DNA of 64,000 bases. Origin: CAG-791 sp000431495 (GTDB lineage: Bacteria > Bacillota > Clostridia > Lachnospirales > Lachnospiraceae). Position numbers and translations under genes: made by a program. This document shows positions 1-7,972 of this stretch, in pieces; within the stretch, counting starts at the first letter, position 1; the number at the start of each line of letters is the position of its first letter. The notes beneath the pieces were generated by a model. The model worked only from the letters and a program-made list of their open reading frames with translations, did not search any database and was not told the origin of the DNA. The stretch lies in the NCBI GenBank assembly GCA_052117605.1, contig JBQKIT010000004.1; one strand, 5' to 3'.

Positions 1-111
1 CCTCTCCAATGCGTATCAGTCAGTGCACGTCAACTATTGAAACCGCCGTGTACCGAACGGTACGCACGGTGGTGTGAGAGGACGGGGGCTAATCACCCCC
101 TCCTACTCGAT
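1..111 (+). mobile_element. 3' end of a group II intron (domains V and VI)
   Basis: Bases 42-73 fold as a domain V hairpin: the arms ACCGCCGTG and CACGGTGGT enclose a second helix TACC/GGTA with loop GAAC, and a 2-nt CG bulge lies on the 3' strand, as in group II introns. Bases 80-108 form a domain VI-like stem of GGGGG and CCCCC followed by TCCTACTCGAT, a common 3' terminus of bacterial group II introns. The reverse-transcriptase gene would lie to the left, outside the window. The 3' splice site is inferred to follow base 111. Identification rests on remembered family features and the fold, not on an alignment. Confidence 0.75.
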
Positions 112-170
112 CCCCAAAGAAGCTTCAGACTCCTTTGTTCGATGCTTTCAGCGGCGGGATGCATCCTGAT

Positions 171-198
171 TTGTTTTTTTCTATCCCTCCTATATAAT
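171..198 (+). promoter_or_regulatory. Candidate promoter of the pilin pseudogene
   Basis: TTGTTT at 171-176 and a perfect TATAAT at 193-198 are separated by 16 bp, about 40 bp upstream of the broken prepilin reading frame. It lies just downstream of the group II intron end and may be a relic. Confidence 0.4.
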
Positions 199-236
199 GA
201 TGGAACGAAATACGACGAAATCAGAGGTATCTTGTT

Positions 237-666
237 ATGAAACAGAATGATGTGATGGATTTACGCTGGCAGAGCTCTTAATCGTGGCTGCCATCATTGG
301 AGTGCTGGTGGCAATTTCGATTCCAATCTTTTCCTCACATCACAGCATGAGAAGTCCAGAGAAGCAACGGATCTGGCCAATGTCCGCTCCGCGTATGCGC
401 AGATTATGCTGGAAGCGATGAATAAGGAAAATCCTGATCCGATCCGGGTAGATTTGAAACAAAAGTGGTATGGCTGGCAGACAGGTCTGCCGATCACTAT
501 TGGAGGAATTACTTTTAATGGTACAGCTACAAAGGATGGATTCGCCTATTACACTTATGGCGATGATCATTCGATTAACAGCTTCGTTTATGTGAGCCCT
601 ACAGTGGTCTATGAAACCAAGGATGAAGGGAAAACCTGGTACAACATTACCCAGAAATCAAAGTAG
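237..666 (+). pseudogene. Type IV prepilin-like protein, frameshifted
   Basis: A prepilin N-terminal cleavage/methylation segment is visible in one frame from about 257 (FTLAELLIV...AIIGVLVAISIPIF), the signature of type IV pilins and pseudopilins. The start ATG at 237 is in a different frame, so at least one base is missing near 245-256. The frame changes again near 340-360, after which the ordinary continuation (REATDLANVRSAYAQIM) and a C-terminal domain read to a stop at 666. Two frameshifts break the coding sequence. An intact version would be a small pilin of about 140 residues processed by a prepilin peptidase. The group II intron end lies just upstream. The pilin identity of the N-terminus is secure; what the pilin did is unknown. 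Confidence 0.75.
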
Positions 667-789
667 TTGGCTGATTTACACAGAGGAAGCGGGCAGGATA
701 CAACATAAAATGGCTGCAGAACAGTCACGCAAGTGGCCTGAAACTAAGCCTCTTCGTTGGAATGCCATTCTTCATTTGATGGCAGCGAC

Positions 790-1189
790 AATCAACAGTT
801 ACCATGACCGTTTTACTCAGTATTTGAAATTTGTCCAAAGCGAGAATTTGGTTATTGATGGTGCAATGACTGATCCAAAGGGTGATAGGGCTCTTTCCCC
901 GTCATTGCAGGCAGATCCTGATCTGTATCTTCATGTTGTTAGCAAAACCAATGATGGAATTATTGTGCGTGGAGCCAAAGCACATCAGACAGGGATTTGC
1001 AACTCTCACGAGATTCTTGTCATGCCGACTGTTGCTATGAAGGCCGGAGAAGAGGATTATGCAGTTTCTTTTGCTGTGCCAAGTGATACAAAAGGAATCA
1101 CGATTGTGATTGGCAGACAAAGCTGTGACACGAGGAAGTTGGAAGGCGGCTGCATGGATGCCGGAAACTGCCGATACGGCGGAGTGGAA
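790..1189 (+). pseudogene. Internal fragment of a 4-hydroxybutyryl-CoA dehydratase (AbfD/HpaB family)
   Basis: One frame translates to a stretch strongly resembling the central part of AbfD: a DRFTQYLKFVQ segment, DGAMTDPKGDR, the GAKAHQTG block, YAVSFAVPSD and GRQSCDTRK. The real protein is close to 490 residues; only about 130 are present. The N-terminal part with the first iron-sulfur cysteines and the C-terminal part are missing. The similarity ends near GGVE, where another sequence begins. AbfD dehydrates 4-hydroxybutyryl-CoA to crotonyl-CoA in aminobutyrate fermentation, but this fragment cannot work. Family recognition is from memory of the motif series; confidence is high for the family and for its being a remnant. 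Confidence 0.75.
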
Positions 1190-1364
1190 CATTCAGGTAC
1201 TCGCCATTGGAGCAGAGATAATTGGATATCATTTGATTTCAGATATTATACAAACCTTCCTTGGAGCCCGGTTTTCAGAAGAGGATGAATTCAAAAACCG
1301 TATTGCAAAACTGGACCACATGGATAATAAGCGGGCTATTTCTATGGACTCGAAACGAAACTAA
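1162..1364 (+). pseudogene. Unidentified C-terminal gene remnant
   Basis: A frame different from the abfD fragment gives about 66 residues of protein-like sequence (WNIQVLAIGAEIIGYHLI, then FLGARFSEEDEF) ending in a stop at 1364. No start codon or ribosome-binding site belongs to it, and it joins the abfD fragment abruptly near 1165-1190. It looks like the tail of an unrelated gene joined by a deletion or recombination. I do not recognise the family. Confidence 0.35.
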
Positions 1365-1479
1365 TGAACTGCTCGCTCAAGATTGCTAAGAGAGGCCCAG
1401 GCCATTCAATGGCTGGGAGGGAAGCGCCTCGCAGTGAACCTCTCCACCTGAGGATGGTGCCTCAGATGGAGCTTCCGGA

Positions 1480-1642
1480 AGCAGTGTGGATCTCCGGAAT
1501 CATTACGCCGTCCACTTCGTACAGCCGAGCTGGCAGAGTTGTCTGATGCCGTGCAGGCCGATGGGACAATTGCGGATTTCGCAAAGGCTGCAACCGACCC
1601 GGAATTCCGTGCGAAGATGTACGAAAAGTACGGCATCGAATA
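1480..1642 (+). pseudogene. Second unidentified C-terminal remnant
   Basis: A frame without its own start translates to an acidic, helical C-terminus (AELAELSDAVQADG, then DFAKAATDPEF) ending KYGIE and a TAA at about 1640. The sequence before it (DGASDGASGSS) lies in another frame, so a frameshift is likely near 1490-1520. It has the composition of a real protein tail but I cannot name it. Together with the two preceding entries it shows that 237-1642 is a run of decayed genes. Confidence 0.35.
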
Positions 1643-1678
1643 ATGCTGTTACAGCAAAATAGCCGGCTAATCCGCAGC

Positions 1679-3688
1679 TTAGAACCGGATTCCCTTCGCA
1701 GGCACATCGCGCTCGTTGGTGCTGATGAATGCTTCATAGGCGCTGTCCTGAACAAAGGAGTTTATTTTCTCGTTGTACCAGCCGAGCTCTTCCTTATTCA
1801 CTTCGAGCCGGGCCTCCTGTGTTTCTCCGGGCTCCAGTGCGATTTTTGCAAAGGCTGCAAGTGTTCGCACCGGGCGGTCTACAGTTGCTTCCGGGAAGCC
1901 GACATAGAGCTGAACAACCTCCTTGCCGGAGCGGTCTCCGGTGTTGGTAACGGGAACGGAGAAGACAGCCTTCTGTTTATCGTTGGAGATAAGCGCCGGG
2001 GTTCCGAGAGAGAACGTGGTGTAGGAGAGACCGAAGCCGTAAGGAAAATCGCACCCTTTTCCTTCCTTGTCCAGCTTGTGGTACCCGTGGTAATAGCCGT
2101 AGGCCTGTGCCTTTGAGTTCCATTTTACCTGAGGATAGTCCTTCTCGCTCTGCGCAATGGCAAAGGGGAGCTTTCCGCTGGGGTTTACCTTACCGAACAG
2201 GATGTCCATGATGGCGCTTCCGCCCTCCTGACCGGGGTAATATGCGAAGAGGATCGCCTTGACTTCGTCCTGGAAGCTGTGTGTCATGATTACGTTGCCG
2301 CCCATCAGTACCACAGCGGTGTTGGGATTGGCGGCTGCGGCAGTATGGATCATGTCCAGATCCTTCCTGTGCAGCTCCAGCGATTTGCGGTCGCCGCCGA
2401 TGGTGAAAATATATTCGCCCTCATCGCCGTGGTTCATGCCTGCGGCAATGATGACGACGTCTGCGGAACGGATCTCGTCTATTCTCCTTCGAACCTCCTT
2501 TGTCGGAATGAAGGTGCAGCTGTGGTCAGGATAGAATTCCTTCATGGCACCCAGCATGGTCCGCACGTAGGGAGGACGAACCTTGGAGGAGCCGTGGTCT
2601 CCGATATTTTCCACGTTTGAGAGGTCTCCAACCAGAACGATCTTCGCATTTTCCGGCAGCGGAAGGAGGCTGTCCTTATTCTGCAGTAGCGTGATGCCCT
2701 CCTCTGCAGCACGTCTTGCAACGTTCACATGCTCCCTGGAGGCAAGAACGGACGGATCCGGCATTTTCTGATCCTTCCTTGCTGCGTCGAAGGCAAGCGT
2801 GGTCCTTACAATGCGAAGGCAGGCTTCGTTCAGATTTTCCTCCGAGATCTTTCCGCCGGCGATGGCCTTGCGGATTTTCTTCTCCTTGTAGTGCTGCCGG
2901 ACATGCATTTCCACATCGCAGCCGCCGGAGATGCCGCCCTCAGCGCTCTTTACGCCCCAGAAGAAATCGCTGATGACAAAGCCGTCAAAATCCCAGTCAC
3001 CCTTCAGAACCTTTCGCAGCAGATAGGGATTGTGGCCGCATTTTGTCCCCTGATAGAGATTGTAGGCGTTCATGATGGAGGCACCGCCGCGTTTTACAAA
3101 TTTGCGGAAGTGGGGAAAATAAACCTCCTGCTCGGTGCGCTTGTCTGCGGTCACGCTGACCTTGAAGCGGGAGCGCTCCATGGAATTGAAGGCAAAATGC
3201 TTGCCGCAGGCGATCACGTTTTCACCCTGAACGCCCTCCATCAGCGCAGCAGCCATTTCGCCCATATGGTAGGAATCCTCACCGAAGGACTCCTGGGAGC
3301 GGCCTGCACCCGGATTGTACGGGATGTTCATGCAGACACCGCCGAAGTAATTGCCTCCGTTGGCCAGTGTTTCCTTACCGATGACGGAGCCGATTTCACG
3401 CTCCAGATCGGTGTTGAAGGTAGCGCCGCAGCACATGGACACAGGAAAACAGGTGGAATGCCCGGAAACAATGCCGCGCGGTCCGTCGCAGAACTTCAGC
3501 TCCGGAACGCCAAGCCGTTCGCAGCCGCCGAACGCGTAGGGATGGGAATTGTAGTCGCCGCCGCCCATGCTCGCCTTCAGAGCCTCATGTCCCGCCATCA
3601 TATGGACCTTCTCTTCAAACGTCATCTGCGAAACAATTCCTCTTGCCTTCTGGTCAAAACTCATCCGATATTCTTTTGTACATTTCAT
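1679..3688 (-). CDS. Glycoside hydrolase family 3 beta-glucosidase-type enzyme
   Basis: This 669-residue protein has the GH3 layout: an N-terminal TIM barrel (about residues 15-300) with CDGPRG at 68-72 and KHFAFN at 163-168, the nucleophile region VISDFFWG with D241, a second alpha/beta domain (about 330-520), and a fibronectin III-like C-terminus (about 570-660). GH3 enzymes remove beta-linked glucose or related sugars from oligosaccharide ends. There is no signal peptide, so it should act in the cytoplasm on imported oligosaccharides. The start at 3688 has AGGAGGGG about 8 bases upstream. It is divergent from an AraC regulator, a usual arrangement for a sugar-induced glycosidase; exact substrate unknown. 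Confidence 0.9.
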   Translation of the reverse strand: MKCTKEYRMSFDQKARGIVSQMTFEEKVHMMAGHEALKASMGGGDYNSHPYAFGGCERLGVPELKFCDGPRGIVSGHSTCFPVSMCCGATFNTDLEREIGSVIGKETLANGGNYFGGVCMNIPYNPGAGRSQESFGEDSYHMGEMAAALMEGVQGENVIACGKHFAFNSMERSRFKVSVTADKRTEQEVYFPHFRKFVKRGGASIMNAYNLYQGTKCGHNPYLLRKVLKGDWDFDGFVISDFFWGVKSAEGGISGGCDVEMHVRQHYKEKKIRKAIAGGKISEENLNEACLRIVRTTLAFDAARKDQKMPDPSVLASREHVNVARRAAEEGITLLQNKDSLLPLPENAKIVLVGDLSNVENIGDHGSSKVRPPYVRTMLGAMKEFYPDHSCTFIPTKEVRRRIDEIRSADVVIIAAGMNHGDEGEYIFTIGGDRKSLELHRKDLDMIHTAAAANPNTAVVLMGGNVIMTHSFQDEVKAILFAYYPGQEGGSAIMDILFGKVNPSGKLPFAIAQSEKDYPQVKWNSKAQAYGYYHGYHKLDKEGKGCDFPYGFGLSYTTFSLGTPALISNDKQKAVFSVPVTNTGDRSGKEVVQLYVGFPEATVDRPVRTLAAFAKIALEPGETQEARLEVNKEELGWYNEKINSFVQDSAYEAFISTNERDVPAKGIRF

Positions 3689-3771
3689 GATAGAACCCCT
3701 CCTGTTATGAAACTTTTAATGCGGAACTTGTTATTTATGAAACGATGAAGTAAATGGTACTTCGGATGATG

Positions 3772-3807
3772 ATATTTTTCTTCGCGGAAGAAAAATATGA
3801 TATCATA
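3772..3807. promoter_or_regulatory. Perfect inverted repeat plus 12-bp palindrome between divergent genes
   Basis: ATATTTTTCTTC (3772-3783), a GCG spacer and GAAGAAAAATAT (3787-3798) form a perfect 12-bp inverted repeat. It overlaps a second perfect palindrome, TATGATATCATA (3796-3807). They sit between the GH3 gene and the araC-family gene. They could be an operator or an mRNA hairpin in the 5' untranslated region of the GH3 transcript. Confidence 0.5.
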
Positions 3808-3818
3808 AAATTAACCGG

Positions 3819-3846
3819 ATTATAAGAAAATTGACATACGATTGAA
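3819..3846 (-). promoter_or_regulatory. Candidate promoter of the GH3 gene, overlapping a divergent -35
   Basis: On the minus strand a perfect TATAAT (3824-3819) has a weak -35 TTCAAT (3846-3841) 16 bp upstream. On the plus strand TTGACA at 3831-3836 could be the -35 of the araC-family gene, but no good -10 follows. The overlap suggests a shared control region. Confidence 0.35.
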
Positions 3847-3916
3847 GAAGATCGCTTGTCCGAAAACGGATTTAAACGCAGAAAACGCAGGGAAAACAGG
3901 AACGGCGGGAGAGAGG

Positions 3917-4723
3917 ATGCGGAAGGAAAAAGAATCACTTTGGAAAGAGGACCGGCAGTATGTTTCCGGCAATGATGTGCAAAGATACCAGCTGCACAAT
4001 GCGGAATGGGGGATCATTCACTCTCCGTATGCAATGGAGGAGCGGGTGGTCCGGCTGATTTCAGAAGGGAATACGGAGGAGCTGCTGCATTTTGGAGAAG
4101 GCGTTGATGTCAGAAGTCCGCAGCTTGGAACCATGTCGAAAAATCCGAAGAAGCAGATGGAATATGCGGCGGTTCTTGCGGTATCCTTTGGCTTCCGGGC
4201 TGCAATCAACGGCGGAGTGGATCCATATTTTGCCTATGATCTGAATGATTTGTTCCTCCAGAGAATCTCGGAGGCAGACGGCGAGGAGGCGCTGATGTCA
4301 ATTATGGAGGAAGGAATGCTCGCAGCGGCAAAGGAGGTCCGGAAAGTTATTCGAAGAAGAGAAAGTTCCCCCTATGTGAAAAAAGTAAAGAACTATATCC
4401 GAAGTCATCTGACGAGTCACCTGACGCTTTCGGACATTTCGAAGCATATCGGTGTCAGTGAGGAATATCTGTCCCGGCATTTCCGTGCCGTGACGGGAAT
4501 CGGAATACATTCCTATATAATGGATGAAAGGATTCAGGCGGCGAAGAATCTGCTGTGTGAGGAGAAGCTTTCCATAGAACAGATCGCAAATTATCTGGAC
4601 TTTTCTTCCCAGAGTCATTTTACCGCTGTTTTTCGTAAGGCAGTCGGAACAACCCCGGCAATATGGCGGAAAGATCATAAAGAGAGCGATTTCGAAATTT
4701 CGATACCGGATACCGAAAAGTGA
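3917..4723 (+). CDS. AraC-family transcriptional regulator
   Basis: This 268-residue protein carries a C-terminal AraC DNA-binding domain at about 155-252 with both helix-turn-helix units (LSDISKHIGVSEEYLSRHFR and LSIEQIANYLDFSSQSHFT). The N-terminal 150 residues resemble the effector/dimer part seen in many Firmicutes AraC regulators of sugar use. An upstream TTG at 3842 would add 25 polar residues, but ATG 3917 with GGGAGAGAGG directly before it is preferred. It is divergent from the GH3 gene and is likely its activator; the ligand is unknown. The lipoprotein gene follows after 58 bp on the same strand. Confidence 0.85.
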   Translation: MRKEKESLWKEDRQYVSGNDVQRYQLHNAEWGIIHSPYAMEERVVRLISEGNTEELLHFGEGVDVRSPQLGTMSKNPKKQMEYAAVLAVSFGFRAAINGGVDPYFAYDLNDLFLQRISEADGEEALMSIMEEGMLAAAKEVRKVIRRRESSPYVKKVKNYIRSHLTSHLTLSDISKHIGVSEEYLSRHFRAVTGIGIHSYIMDERIQAAKNLLCEEKLSIEQIANYLDFSSQSHFTAVFRKAVGTTPAIWRKDHKESDFEISIPDTEK

Positions 4724-4781
4724 TGCGGAAACTGGTACAATGGAAGCGGGTAGAGAGTCAACGGGAAAGGAGATACAGAAG

Positions 4782-6062
4782 ATGAAAAGAAGAATATTTT
4801 GCTGTCTGACAGCAGCCCTTGCAATAAGCCTTGCCGCCTGCGGAAGCGGGAATGGTTCCTCTGCTGTGACAGACGAGGCGGATATGGACGCGCCCGCGAC
4901 GAAGCCGTCAGAGGATATGGAGCTGGATTCTGGATTCAGTGTGGATACGGAAGAATCGGAGGACCCCGGGAATTCGGAAGACTCGAAGGACCTGGAAGAC
5001 TCGGAGAATTTGGAGGATTTGGAGAGTTCGGAGACCCTGGAAGAGGACGGAAACGCAGATGCTTCCGTCACGGTGGACGGACAGCTGCTGACAACGCCGT
5101 ATTTTACCGTGAAGCTCCCGGAGGATTGGAAGGATCTGGTTTCCTGGAGTGCATATCAGCATACCGATGAGAGCGAACAGTATTATTCCCTTGGATTTGC
5201 GGCTAAGGAGTGTGCAGAGGCAGGAGAGGGAGGAAACATCTGCTCCATCCAGGTTTCCACCGCTCCGCCGCAGTTCATCCGGTATGTCGGCGGAGAGTTT
5301 GTCTGCGGTCTGAAGAAAACGGGAGAGCAGAAGGTTTCTGCCTATATCGGAGTTTCCTATCCGACCGACGTTCAGTTCGGGGAGAAGACGAAGGATTTGT
5401 ACGATAAGCTGTATGCAGAGGCGCAGAAAATCAAGGACTCCATTGCACCTGCGTCCGGCTACGAGAAGGTGGAGATGACCTACGCGGAAGCTCTGTCTGA
5501 TGTGGAAACGACAGATACCGGAGTCATTCTGGATGCCGCCATGCACACTTTCACCATGCAGACGATGGGCGGTGATATTATCACCTTTGGCGTGGACGAT
5601 ATGTCCGCAGCATCAAAGGATGAGATTCTGCTGGGTCATTGCTATGAGATTACCTACACCGGACTGATTGAAAATGACGGTGATACCTCGGGAGCTTCGC
5701 TGGTTTCTCTGAAGAACATTGATAACACGGTGGCGGAGAAGAACTTCGATGCGATGTACGCGGCGAGCCAGGTTGTGCTGGCCTTTCATATGAAGAGCTC
5801 GGATTATCTGGCGGGACTGTGCAGATTTCCGATGACACTGGATGGGAAGAAAATCTCGTCTCAGGAGGAGCTGGCTTCGATGGATTTCGATGATGCATTT
5901 ACCGCTGATCTGCAGCGGAACATCCGTTACTGCGATCTGGTGGATGCAGAGATTTCCGGGGATCGTTTCAGCATCAGCCTGATCGGTCAGGCTCCGGAGG
6001 TCGTAATCGAAAAGAACAAGGATGCGGACACCTGGTCCGTGACGGCCATCAATAATCAATAA
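4782..6062 (+). CDS. Secreted lipoprotein with an acidic linker, function unknown
   Basis: The 426-residue product starts with a lipoprotein signal peptide (MKRRIFCCLTAALAISLAAC) whose lipobox LAAC puts the acylated cysteine at residue 20. Residues about 30-92 are very rich in Glu, Asp and Ser with a loosely repeated D/N-LED-S pattern, a probable flexible spacer. The rest is a globular domain without a motif I recognise; its beginning (FTVKLPEDWKDLVSW) resembles surface proteins with a PsbP/DUF-like fold, and it ends in a short beta-rich segment. ATG 4782 is chosen because AAAGGAGA lies 9 bases upstream; an earlier ATG at 4740 lacks a site and would bury the signal peptide. It should be anchored on the outer face of the membrane. 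Confidence 0.8.
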   Translation: MKRRIFCCLTAALAISLAACGSGNGSSAVTDEADMDAPATKPSEDMELDSGFSVDTEESEDPGNSEDSKDLEDSENLEDLESSETLEEDGNADASVTVDGQLLTTPYFTVKLPEDWKDLVSWSAYQHTDESEQYYSLGFAAKECAEAGEGGNICSIQVSTAPPQFIRYVGGEFVCGLKKTGEQKVSAYIGVSYPTDVQFGEKTKDLYDKLYAEAQKIKDSIAPASGYEKVEMTYAEALSDVETTDTGVILDAAMHTFTMQTMGGDIITFGVDDMSAASKDEILLGHCYEITYTGLIENDGDTSGASLVSLKNIDNTVAEKNFDAMYAASQVVLAFHMKSSDYLAGLCRFPMTLDGKKISSQEELASMDFDDAFTADLQRNIRYCDLVDAEISGDRFSISLIGQAPEVVIEKNKDADTWSVTAINNQ

Positions 6063-6137
6063 AGCAGGGCTGATATAAAATCGGAAAAATTACATGGGGA
6101 GGCAATTCGGAAAACGAATTTGAAATAGTTTATTGAT

Positions 6138-7544
6138 ATGGAACAGAACCAGTTGTTAAAAGACCTGCGTGACGGGAAGACGCTGACCTTTCGCCAGCAG
6201 CTTCTTCTGATTGTGCAGCTGAGCATACCGGGAATCCTTGCGCAGATTTCCGAGATTATTATGGAATATATTGATGCATCCATGGTGGGATCACTGGGCG
6301 CAGGTGCATCGGCTTCCATTGGACTGATTGCCTCTACTACCTGGCTGATGGGCGGCATCGGAAACGCTGCGGGAACCGGCTTTACCGTGCAGATTGCGCA
6401 GTATGTCGGTGCCGGAAGAGAGAAGAAGGCGCGTGATATTTTCCGTCAGGGACTGGTTTCAGTTCTTCTGATCGGGGCTGTGATCGCAGCGATCGGAGGT
6501 GGAATTCACGGGAAGCTTCCGGTTTGGCTCGGAGGGGATCAGGAGATTGTCGGAATGGCCTCCGCTTACTTTCTGATTTTCGCACTCTCGATGCCGGTAA
6601 AGGCTTTGCTGAATCTGGTTTCCGGAGCCCTGCAGTGCACCGGAAATATGACAGCTCCCAGTGTCCTTCTGGTATTGACCTGCATTCTGGATGTGATCTT
6701 CAACTCATTCCTCATCTTTTCGGAGCATCAGATTGCGGGGATTACGCTTCCCGGAGCGGGACTCGGCGTAGCCGGTGCGGCGCTCGGCACGACACTTGCG
6801 CAGGCGACGGCGCTGATTGCCGGCTTCCTTTATATCCAGTGGAAGAGTCAGATTCTGCGGCATCACAGAGGTGAGAAGCTCAGGATGCAGTCTCATGATC
6901 TTCAGATTGCATCGAAAATAGCAATCCCGATCGCCTTTGAATCTTCCATTCTGTGTGCGGCGCAGATTACCTGCACCACCATTGTGGCACCGCTTGGAAC
7001 GCTCGCAATTGCGGCAAATTCGCTGGCGGTTACGGCGGAGAGCCTTTGCTACATGCCGGGCTATGGAATCGGAACAGCTGCAACCACTCTGATTGGTCAG
7101 AGCATCGGCGCAGGCAGAAAGGACCTGGTTCGAAGATTGGGGTGGCTGACAACGATCTTCGGTTCGCTTCTGATGGCAGGAAGCGGAGCGCTGATGTTCA
7201 TTCTGGCACCGCAGATGATCGGAATTCTTACGCCCGATCCGGAGGTTCGGGCACTGGGAGCAGCGGTGCTGCGGATCGAAGCCTTTGCGGAGCCGATGTT
7301 CGGCGCATCCATCGTGGCAAGCGGCGTATTCCGCGGTGCAGGAGATACCCTGGCACCTTCCTGCATGAGCCTGATCAGCATGTGGGCGGTGCGAATCCCG
7401 CTGGCGGCCTTCCTGGCACCCAGAATCGGTTTGAAGGGCGTGTGGATCGGCATGTGCACAGAGCTGTGCTTCCGCGGGGTGATTTTCCTGATTCGCCTTG
7501 CCGGACACCGCTGGTCTGAGAAAAGCGTTGCAGAGAAGGTGTGA
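6138..7544 (+). CDS. MATE-family efflux transporter
   Basis: The 468-residue protein has the twelve-helix MATE plan in two halves. Typical elements are IPGILAQISEIIMEYIDASMVGSLGA in helix 1-2 (read here in parts), GFTVQIAQYVGAGR after helix 2, and GTAATTLIGQSIGAGR in the second half. MATE proteins export cationic drugs or metabolites in exchange for Na+ or H+. It stands alone; 75 bp separate it from the lipoprotein gene and a repeat array follows. Its N-terminus (FRQQLLLIVQLSIPG) is complete. The substrate cannot be told. A second, different MATE protein lies at the right end of the window. Confidence 0.9.
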   Translation: MEQNQLLKDLRDGKTLTFRQQLLLIVQLSIPGILAQISEIIMEYIDASMVGSLGAGASASIGLIASTTWLMGGIGNAAGTGFTVQIAQYVGAGREKKARDIFRQGLVSVLLIGAVIAAIGGGIHGKLPVWLGGDQEIVGMASAYFLIFALSMPVKALLNLVSGALQCTGNMTAPSVLLVLTCILDVIFNSFLIFSEHQIAGITLPGAGLGVAGAALGTTLAQATALIAGFLYIQWKSQILRHHRGEKLRMQSHDLQIASKIAIPIAFESSILCAAQITCTTIVAPLGTLAIAANSLAVTAESLCYMPGYGIGTAATTLIGQSIGAGRKDLVRRLGWLTTIFGSLLMAGSGALMFILAPQMIGILTPDPEVRALGAAVLRIEAFAEPMFGASIVASGVFRGAGDTLAPSCMSLISMWAVRIPLAAFLAPRIGLKGVWIGMCTELCFRGVIFLIRLAGHRWSEKSVAEKV

Positions 7545-7570
7545 AATGTAAGTAACAGCGTTCCTATATT

Positions 7571-7946
7571 TTCAATGTGGGCATGCAAACTCAGGATGGC
7601 TTTGTATGTGGCATGCAATGCATACCTGTGAGCTGATATCGAGGCTTGCGGATGACTTTCTGGCTGTCAGAGTAATCCTTATATTGATTTTGAGGCCTTG
7701 GGGGATAATTTCTTCAACACCAAAGCATCCCTGATCAGATATTCTTGCGAATAGAGATGATTTTTTGCACCGAAGATAATCCCTGACAGGATATATCATC
7801 AAAAAAAGATGCTTGTGCCACTGAAAAATAATCCCTGATCAGATATTTTTCTAAGCAGAGATGCTTTTCTCTGCTGAAAAGCATCCTTGGCCAGACATTC
7901 CTGCGAACAGAGATGATTTCCCGACAAACAAGCATCCCTGACCACA
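7571..7946. repeat. Degenerate tandem array with 52-bp period, locus 1
   Basis: Copies of (A/G)(T/C)ATCCCTGA recur with the triplet CCC (or its equivalent) at 7625, 7677, 7729, 7781, 7833, 7885 and 7936: spacings of 52, 52, 52, 52, 52 and 51 bp. About 22 bp into each unit is a second conserved block like CAGAGATGCTTT. The left units are decayed, the right ones clear, and a remnant is visible near 7594. CATCCCTG and CAGGGATG-like blocks are inverted relative to each other, so each unit can fold. The same unit recurs at 49726-49880. No unique spacers are present. Confidence 0.8.
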
Positions 7947-7972
7947 GTGGTATCTACGCCGAAGGCGGGACG

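Noticed and set aside
2729..3748. 339-codon plus-strand frame opposite the GH3 gene
   Set aside because: Shadow of the GH3 coding sequence, which has clear catalytic motifs and a strong ribosome-binding site on the minus strand.
7571..7946. CRISPR array
   Set aside because: The 52-bp units are similar along much of their length, without constant repeats separated by unique spacers, and no cas genes are present.
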